This document shows positions 60,089 through 64,000 of a stretch of DNA of 64,000 nt, piece after piece. Made by a program: the position numbers and the translations under genes. The first letter of the stretch is position 1, and each line of letters begins with the position of its first letter. Origin of the DNA: Aminobacter aminovorans (GTDB lineage: Bacteria > Pseudomonadota > Alphaproteobacteria > Rhizobiales > Rhizobiaceae); contig NZ_UFSM01000001.1 of the NCBI RefSeq assembly GCF_900445235.1, positions 3,549,501 through 3,613,500 on the forward strand, written 5' to 3'. Below the pieces are notes generated by a model, which saw nothing but the letters and a program-made list of their open reading frames with translations, did not search any database and was not told the origin of the DNA.

Positions 60089-60409
60089 TCAGGTGTTCTT
60101 GATCTGGTCGATCGCCTGCGCCATCAGCTCGTCCATGGTACGGCGGATCTGGTGGTCGGATTGGTCGACGCCGGCAGCGTCGAAATCGGCGCGGATCTTG
60201 CGGAAAACGTCATGGTCGCCGGCTTCCTCGATGTCGGAAACCACGACTTCCTTGGCATAAGCGTCGGCATCGGCGCCCGACTTGCCGAGCTTTTCGGCAG
60301 CCCAGAGGCCGAGGGCCTTGTTGCGCCGCGCATTTGCCTTGAAGCGCAGCTCTTCGTCGAAGACGAACTTGCGCTCAAAACCTTCTTCGCGGTCCTTCAT
60401 GTTGCTCAT
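60089..60409 (-). CDS. F1-ATPase zeta-type inhibitor (DUF1476)
   Basis: A 106-residue all-helical protein: MKDREEGFERKFVFDEELRFKANARRNKALGLWAAEKLG, then DADAYAKEVVVSDIEEAGDHDVFRKIRADFDAAG and IRRTMDELMAQAIDQI. This is the alphaproteobacterial DUF1476 family, whose Paracoccus member is the zeta subunit that blocks reverse rotation of the F1FO-ATPase through its N-terminus. Start at ATG 60409 after GGAGGATTGCC. Confidence 0.93.
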   Translation of the reverse strand: MSNMKDREEGFERKFVFDEELRFKANARRNKALGLWAAEKLGKSGADADAYAKEVVVSDIEEAGDHDVFRKIRADFDAAGVDQSDHQIRRTMDELMAQAIDQIKNT

Positions 60410-60695
60410 GGCAATCCTCCAAGGCGTGGGAAATCGATTCGACTTCCGGTGCATATGATATCGACTTCCTCAAACCAAAAGCCCGCCGCCCGGTCAATAT
60501 CTCTCTTTTGCACCATTTGCATGTGCGGTGCGGCATTTCCGCAGCAAAAGGCGTTGATTGGCGGGAAATGATGATTGAGCAATTGGCCCGATTAAGATAG
60601 AGACCGGCCTTGAAACCCACAGCCGCCGCGGCTTTGCGGCGTGAGAAAGGGACCGGTAACTTGCCGTCCACCCTTCCAACCAGAGAATCATTCAA

Positions 60696-61463
60696 ATGAA
60701 GAATCGCCGCCGCATCTACGAAGGCAAGGCCAAGATCCTTTATGAAGGCCCCGAGCCGGGCACCCTGATCCAGTTCTTCAAGGACGACGCCACCGCCTTC
60801 AACAAGAAGAAGCATGAAGTCGTCGACGGCAAGGGCGTGCTCAACAACCGCATTTCCGAGCACATCTTCAACCATCTGAACCGCATGGGCATTCCGACCC
60901 ACTTCATCCGCCGCCTCAACATGCGCGAGCAGCTGATCAAGGAAGTCGAGATCATCCCGCTTGAGGTCGTTGTCCGCAACGTCGCAGCCGGCTCGCTGGC
61001 CAAGCGCCTCGGTATCGAGGAAGGCACCGTGCTGCCGCGCTCGATCATCGAGTTCTACTACAAGGCCGACGCGCTCGACGATCCGATGGTCTCGGAAGAA
61101 CACGTCACCGCCTTTGGCTGGGCGAGCCCGCAGGAAATCGACGACATCATGGCGCTGGCCATCCGCGTCAACGACTTCCTCTCCGGCCTGTTCATGGGCG
61201 TCGGCATCCAGCTCGTCGACTTCAAGATCGAATGTGGCCGCCTGTTCGAAGGCGACATGATGCGCATCGTGGTCGCCGACGAGATTTCGCCCGACAGCTG
61301 CCGCCTGTGGGACGTCGCCACCCAGGACAAGCTCGACAAGGACCGCTTCCGCCGCGACATGGGCGGGCTGGTCGAGGCCTACCAGGAAGTGGCGCGCCGT
61401 CTCGGCATCATGAACGAGAACGAGACGCCCCGCCCGACCGGGCCGGTCCTCGTCAAGCACTGA
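60696..61463 (+). CDS. purC: SAICAR synthetase
   Basis: A 255-residue phosphoribosylaminoimidazole-succinocarboxamide synthase, joining CAIR and aspartate with [78 protein letters not shown] and the [11 protein letters not shown] block are complete. It begins the purC-purS-purQ group; the leader has a GCCGC/GCGGC hairpin (about 60620-60640). Confidence 0.98.
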   Translation: MKNRRRIYEGKAKILYEGPEPGTLIQFFKDDATAFNKKKHEVVDGKGVLNNRISEHIFNHLNRMGIPTHFIRRLNMREQLIKEVEIIPLEVVVRNVAAGSLAKRLGIEEGTVLPRSIIEFYYKADALDDPMVSEEHVTAFGWASPQEIDDIMALAIRVNDFLSGLFMGVGIQLVDFKIECGRLFEGDMMRIVVADEISPDSCRLWDVATQDKLDKDRFRRDMGGLVEAYQEVARRLGIMNENETPRPTGPVLVKH

Positions 61464-61476
61464 CAAAATCCAAGCA

Positions 61477-61509
61477 CGGGCGCGAGTAACTTCGCGCCCG
61501 ACTGTTTTC
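61477..61509 (+). terminator. Terminator-like hairpin between purC and purS
   Basis: CGGGCGCGA (61477-61485) pairs perfectly with TCGCGCCCG (61492-61500) around a six-base loop, then ACTGTTTTCC. It may attenuate transcription into purSQ or end a purC-only transcript. Confidence 0.7.
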
Positions 61510-61529
61510 CAATTCTGCTCCGGAGTGAA

Positions 61530-61778
61530 ATGCCCGTGATCAAGGCCCGCGTCACCGTCACCCTCAAGAACGGCGTGCTCGACCCCCAAGGCAAGGCAAT
61601 CGAACATGCGCTCGACGGCCTCGGCTTCGGCGGCGTCGGCTCGGTGCGCCAGGGCAAGGTCTTCGACGTCGAAATCGAAGGCGCCGACAAGGCCAAGGCG
61701 GAAGCCGACCTCAACGCCATGTGCGAGAAGCTTCTGGCGAATACGGTGATCGAGAATTACGCAGTGGAGATTGCCTGA
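61530..61778 (+). CDS. purS: FGAM synthase subunit PurS
   Basis: An 82-residue PurS, the small bridging subunit of the three-part formylglycinamidine synthase (PurS, PurQ, PurL). [31 protein letters not shown], then [13 protein letters not shown] and [17 protein letters not shown] are typical. The stop lies one base before the purQ GTG. Confidence 0.96.
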   Translation: MPVIKARVTVTLKNGVLDPQGKAIEHALDGLGFGGVGSVRQGKVFDVEIEGADKAKAEADLNAMCEKLLANTVIENYAVEIA

Positions 61779-61779
61779 C

Positions 61780-62454
61780 GTGAAATCAGCAGTCGTTCTC
61801 CTCCCCGGCCTCAACCGCGACCGCGACATGATCGCGGCGCTGACCAAGATTTCGGGCAAGGCGCCCGTCACCGTCTGGCAGACCGACACGGAAATCCCCG
61901 ATGTCGACCTGATTGCCATTCCCGGTGGCTTCTCCTTCGGCGACTACCTGCGTTGCGGCGCGATCGCCGCCCGCATGCCGGTGATGCGTGCGGTGGCCGA
62001 GAAGGCCGCCAAGGGGGTGCAGGTCGTCGGCGTCTGCAACGGCTTCCAGATCCTCGTCGAAGCCGGCCTGCTGCCCGGCGCCTTGATGCGCAACGCCTCG
62101 CTGAAGTTCGTCTGTCGCGAAGTGAAGCTCGAGATCGCCAACGCCAACACCGCCTTCACCCGCAACTACACTGCCGGCCAGATCATCCGTTGCCCGGTGG
62201 CGCATCACGACGGCAACTATTTTGCCGATCCCGAGACGTTGGCGCGCATCGAGGGCGAAGGCCAGGTCGTGGTCCGCTACGCCGAGGGCACCAACCCGAA
62301 TGGCTCGATCAACGACATTGCCGGCATCATCAACGACAAGGGCAATGTGCTTGGCCTGATGCCGCACCCGGAAAATCTGATCGAGGCAGCGCATGGCGGC
62401 AATGACGGCCGCGCGCTGTTCGAGAGCGCACTCGGGCTGCCCAAGGCAGCCTGA
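61780..62454 (+). CDS. purQ: FGAM synthase glutaminase subunit PurQ
   Basis: A 224-residue class I glutamine amidotransferase supplying ammonia to Pur[57 protein letters not shown] with the nucleophile Cys near 85, and the late [17 protein letters not shown] with His and Glu of the triad are intact. The start is GTG 61780 ([10 protein letters not shown]), coupled to purS. purL is not in the window. Confidence 0.97.
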   Translation: MKSAVVLLPGLNRDRDMIAALTKISGKAPVTVWQTDTEIPDVDLIAIPGGFSFGDYLRCGAIAARMPVMRAVAEKAAKGVQVVGVCNGFQILVEAGLLPGALMRNASLKFVCREVKLEIANANTAFTRNYTAGQIIRCPVAHHDGNYFADPETLARIEGEGQVVVRYAEGTNPNGSINDIAGIINDKGNVLGLMPHPENLIEAAHGGNDGRALFESALGLPKAA

Positions 62455-62499
62455 GCCAACCTCCTCCCTCACCATCTGAAAAAAGGCGGACATCGGCGC

Positions 62500-62907
62500 A
62501 TGAAGTCTCTGCGGATTCTGGCGGCAACGGCCGCAGTCATCGGCCTCGCCGCCTGCAATTCCGACCCGAAGACGCCGCCTCCGTCGCCGTCCGGCAAGAG
62601 CGCATCGCTGCGTTCGATGGAACAGGTGGCGATTGCTGCCCACAAATGCTGGTTCGCCAGCAAGGACCCGGCCTTCAAGAAGTACCAGATGGCCAACGAG
62701 CTCAACAATTTCGGCGGCACGCCGCGGTTCCTGCTTGTTCCCGCCAAGCAGTATGGCGCGCGCCCACTGCTTGTCGTGCAGGCGCAAGGCAATTCGAGCC
62801 AGGTCCAGGTGTTCGGTCCGCTGATGAGCGAAGCGCTCGGCGCCCGCATCGGCTCTGATATCAATCGCTGGCGCAGCGGCGACGCATCCTGCGGCGCGGC
62901 CGCCTGA
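62500..62907 (+). CDS. Putative lipoprotein of unknown function
   Basis: A 135-residue exported protein. The signal ILAATAAVIGLAAC has a clear lipobox (LAAC), so Cys19 should be lipid-modified. A proline-rich spacer (KTPPPSPSGK) follows, then a folded part (EQVAIAAHKCWFASKDPAFKKYQMANELN to ALGARIGSDINRWRSGDASCGAA) with two cysteines that may pair. No family recognised. AAAAAGGCGG lies upstream. Confidence 0.7.
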   Translation: MKSLRILAATAAVIGLAACNSDPKTPPPSPSGKSASLRSMEQVAIAAHKCWFASKDPAFKKYQMANELNNFGGTPRFLLVPAKQYGARPLLVVQAQGNSSQVQVFGPLMSEALGARIGSDINRWRSGDASCGAAA

Positions 62908-62939
62908 TCACTCCGGACTGACAACTCGCCGTTTGCCCG

Positions 62940-62994
62940 CCTCTTGTGCCTTCGGGGCAAAAGAGGTGGAGGCACCAGGGGCGCGCCTCCACCT
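62940..62994 (+). terminator. Two overlapping hairpins after the lipoprotein gene
   Basis: CCTCTT-TGCC pairs with GGCA-AAGAGG (62940-62966), and AGGTGGAGGC (62964-62973) pairs with GCCTCCACCT (62985-62994). The two share bases 62964-62966. No long T-run. Together they probably end transcription from the left and the DUF1127 transcript from the right. Confidence 0.5.
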
Positions 62995-63041
62995 AAACCG
63001 AACCGTCCGTGGGTCGTGACGGCTCGCGACCATGGGAGTGG

Positions 63042-63263
63042 TCAATCGTAGAAGGGGCGCAGCCCTTCGCGATAAGCGTCGCAGCGTGAAATTCCGATAT
63101 CGGCGAGCTGGTCGTCGGTCAGCTCCAACAGTGCCAGCCTGGTGCGCCGCCGCTCCATGCAAAATGCCAGCCAGCGCACGAAGCCGCGAAGCCCGCCACG
63201 CTTCCTGTGCGGAGATGCAGCCGTGGCAACTCCACCAATTGCATCAATTGTACTCATATCCAT
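63042..63263 (-). CDS. DUF1127 family protein
   Basis: A 73-residue protein with a classical DUF1127 core: LRGFVRWLAFCMERRRTRLALLELTDDQLADIGISRCDAYREGLRPFYD. The R-x-L-x-L-x-D-x-Q-L-x-D-I-G-I-x-R pattern is complete. The N-terminal 25 residues are flexible. Starts at 63272, 63263 and 63257 are all possible. It is divergent from the MocR-type regulator, so the pair may be controlled together. Members bind RNA or modulate small-RNA responses in related bacteria. Confidence 0.85.
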   Translation of the reverse strand: MDMSTIDAIGGVATAASPHRKRGGLRGFVRWLAFCMERRRTRLALLELTDDQLADIGISRCDAYREGLRPFYD

Positions 63264-63330
63264 TGTCCGCATTGTGTCTATTGGTAACGATTGATCCTAT
63301 GAATTGACTCACGGACGATAGCAATTTAGG

Positions 63331-63349
63331 AATTGTCACCATGACAATT
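63331..63349. promoter_or_regulatory. Perfect inverted repeat over the MocR-type start codon
   Basis: AATTGTCA (63331-63338) and TGACAATT (63342-63349) are perfect 8-bp mirror arms around CCA; the ATG of the regulator (63341) lies inside. TTGTCA-N3-TGACAA has the symmetry of GntR-family operators, so autorepression by the encoded protein is likely. Inference from symmetry and position. Confidence 0.6.
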
Positions 63350-64000
63350 TGGCTTCCAAACCTTACATCAGGCTCCGGCCCGCTCTATCTCAGGTTGGCC
63401 GAGCGTATCGAGAACGACATCGACAACGGCATACTCGCCTCCGGTGCCAAGCTGCCGCCGCAGCGTGACCTGGCCTACGACATCGGCGTGACCATCGGCA
63501 CGGTCGGTCGCGCCTATGCGCTGCTGCGCGAACGCGGACTGGTGAGCGGCGAGGTCGGCCGCGGCACCTATGTGTTGGAACGCAACGGCATCCAGCCATC
63601 CATCATCGAGCCGACTCCCCTGCCCCATGAAGGATCGCGGTCGGTGGAGGCGCCAGCGGGCAAGCTGCATTTCGACAGCACGGCTGCGCCCAATGTCGGG
63701 CAGAACAGTGCAATCGAGACAATCACCTCGGCGATCTGCCGCGATTATCCCGACGACGTTGCGAGTTACGCCCGGAACTTCCCCGAGCACTGGTTCAGGG
63801 CCGGCAGCGCCTGGCTGTCGCGCAACGGCTTTGCCCCCTCGCCCGACACGATTGTGCCGACGCTTGGCGCGCATGCGGCGATCGTTTCGATCATCGCAGC
63901 GGTGACGCAACCCGGCGATTTCATCGTGTTCGAGCACCTGACCTATACGCAGGTGGCGCGCAGCGCCGGACTGATCGGGCGGCGCATGGCGCTTGTCCGG
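63341..64000 (+). CDS. MocR-type GntR/aminotransferase regulator, 3' end missing
   Basis: The first 220 residues are visible. The GntR winged helix-turn-helix (about 14-80: PLYLRLAERIENDIDNGILASGAKLPPQRDLAYDIGVTIGTVGRAYALLRERGLVSGEVGRGTYV) is followed by a linker and the start of the fold-type I aminotransferase domain (TIVPTLGAHAAIVSIIAAVTQPGDFIVFEHLTYTQ). MocR proteins use PLP to sense vitamins or amino acids. AGGAA lies before the ATG. Cut by the window edge. Confidence 0.92.
   Translation, partial: MTIWLPNLTSGSGPLYLRLAERIENDIDNGILASGAKLPPQRDLAYDIGVTIGTVGRAYALLRERGLVSGEVGRGTYVLERNGIQPSIIEPTPLPHEGSRSVEAPAGKLHFDSTAAPNVGQNSAIETITSAICRDYPDDVASYARNFPEHWFRAGSAWLSRNGFAPSPDTIVPTLGAHAAIVSIIAAVTQPGDFIVFEHLTYTQVARSAGLIGRRMALVR

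Overview
The window is a high-GC chromosomal stretch from an alphaproteobacterium, most likely a member of the Rhizobiales close to Mesorhizobium or Aminobacter. The evidence is the strong G/C preference at third codon positions, gene types common in this order (a class II B12-dependent ribonucleotide reductase, minCDE, an F1-ATPase zeta-type inhibitor, separate purS and purQ, DUF1127 proteins) and rhizobial-type intergenic palindromes. I see no prophage, insertion sequence, CRISPR array or rRNA. The genus is an inference.

Layout. 1-5990: a DctB/DctD-type two-component system (the kinase is cut by the window edge) followed by a tripartite tricarboxylate transporter, tctC-tctB-tctA, closed by a strong terminator. 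6037-13795: single genes, including an exported hydrolase, tRNA-Leu(UAA), small proteins, an SH3-like protein, wrbA, a CinA-type MoaB-fold protein, a tandem universal stress protein, a purine phosphoribosyltransferase and a NUDIX hydrolase. 13796-18290: nrdJ with a 630-base upstream region holding a near-perfect NrdR box and a structured leader. 18300-21500: a degraded patch with a RidA-family gene, a broken copy of a thioesterase tail next to the intact gene, unexplained hairpins, and an LpxO-like hydroxylase gene interrupted by one stop codon. 21547-25680: a lipoprotein, a lysophospholipase-like hydrolase, a GNAT-like protein and minCDE. 25984-29528: a YhhN protein overlapping an aldehyde dehydrogenase, then a DUF1801 protein and an EamA transporter.

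29770-45481 is the most accessory part. It holds a DUF1647 plus SGNH pair, a YeiH transporter with its LysR regulator, a frameshifted NlpC-like gene, a 1099-residue autotransporter carrying an endonuclease/exonuclease/phosphatase domain, a DeoR regulator, several small cytoplasmic proteins and exported hydrolases, and a likely small RNA on the minus strand near 42720-42900. 45495-50858 is a minus-strand operon of carbon-monoxide-dehydrogenase-type maturation genes (flavin reductase, MoxR ATPase, CoxE-like, two XdhC parts, and a molybdopterin-binding/MobA fusion) with no structural oxidase in view. 51012-54448 runs from a periplasmic binding protein to a P1 peptidase, a DUF2259 protein and a membrane protein.

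54509-62454 is dominated by purine biosynthesis: purB, then purC-purS-purQ. In between are a phosphoesterase, a quinol-monooxygenase-like protein, a possibly exported VOC protein, a GNAT protein, an RBBP9-type hydrolase, an HpcH/HpaI aldolase and the ATPase inhibitor. The window ends with a lipoprotein, a DUF1127 protein and a divergent MocR-type regulator whose start codon lies inside a perfect 8-bp inverted repeat. Three genes carry single lesions (20492, 33505, 38853), which are either real decay or base-call errors. All functions come from reading motifs and context; no search was run.
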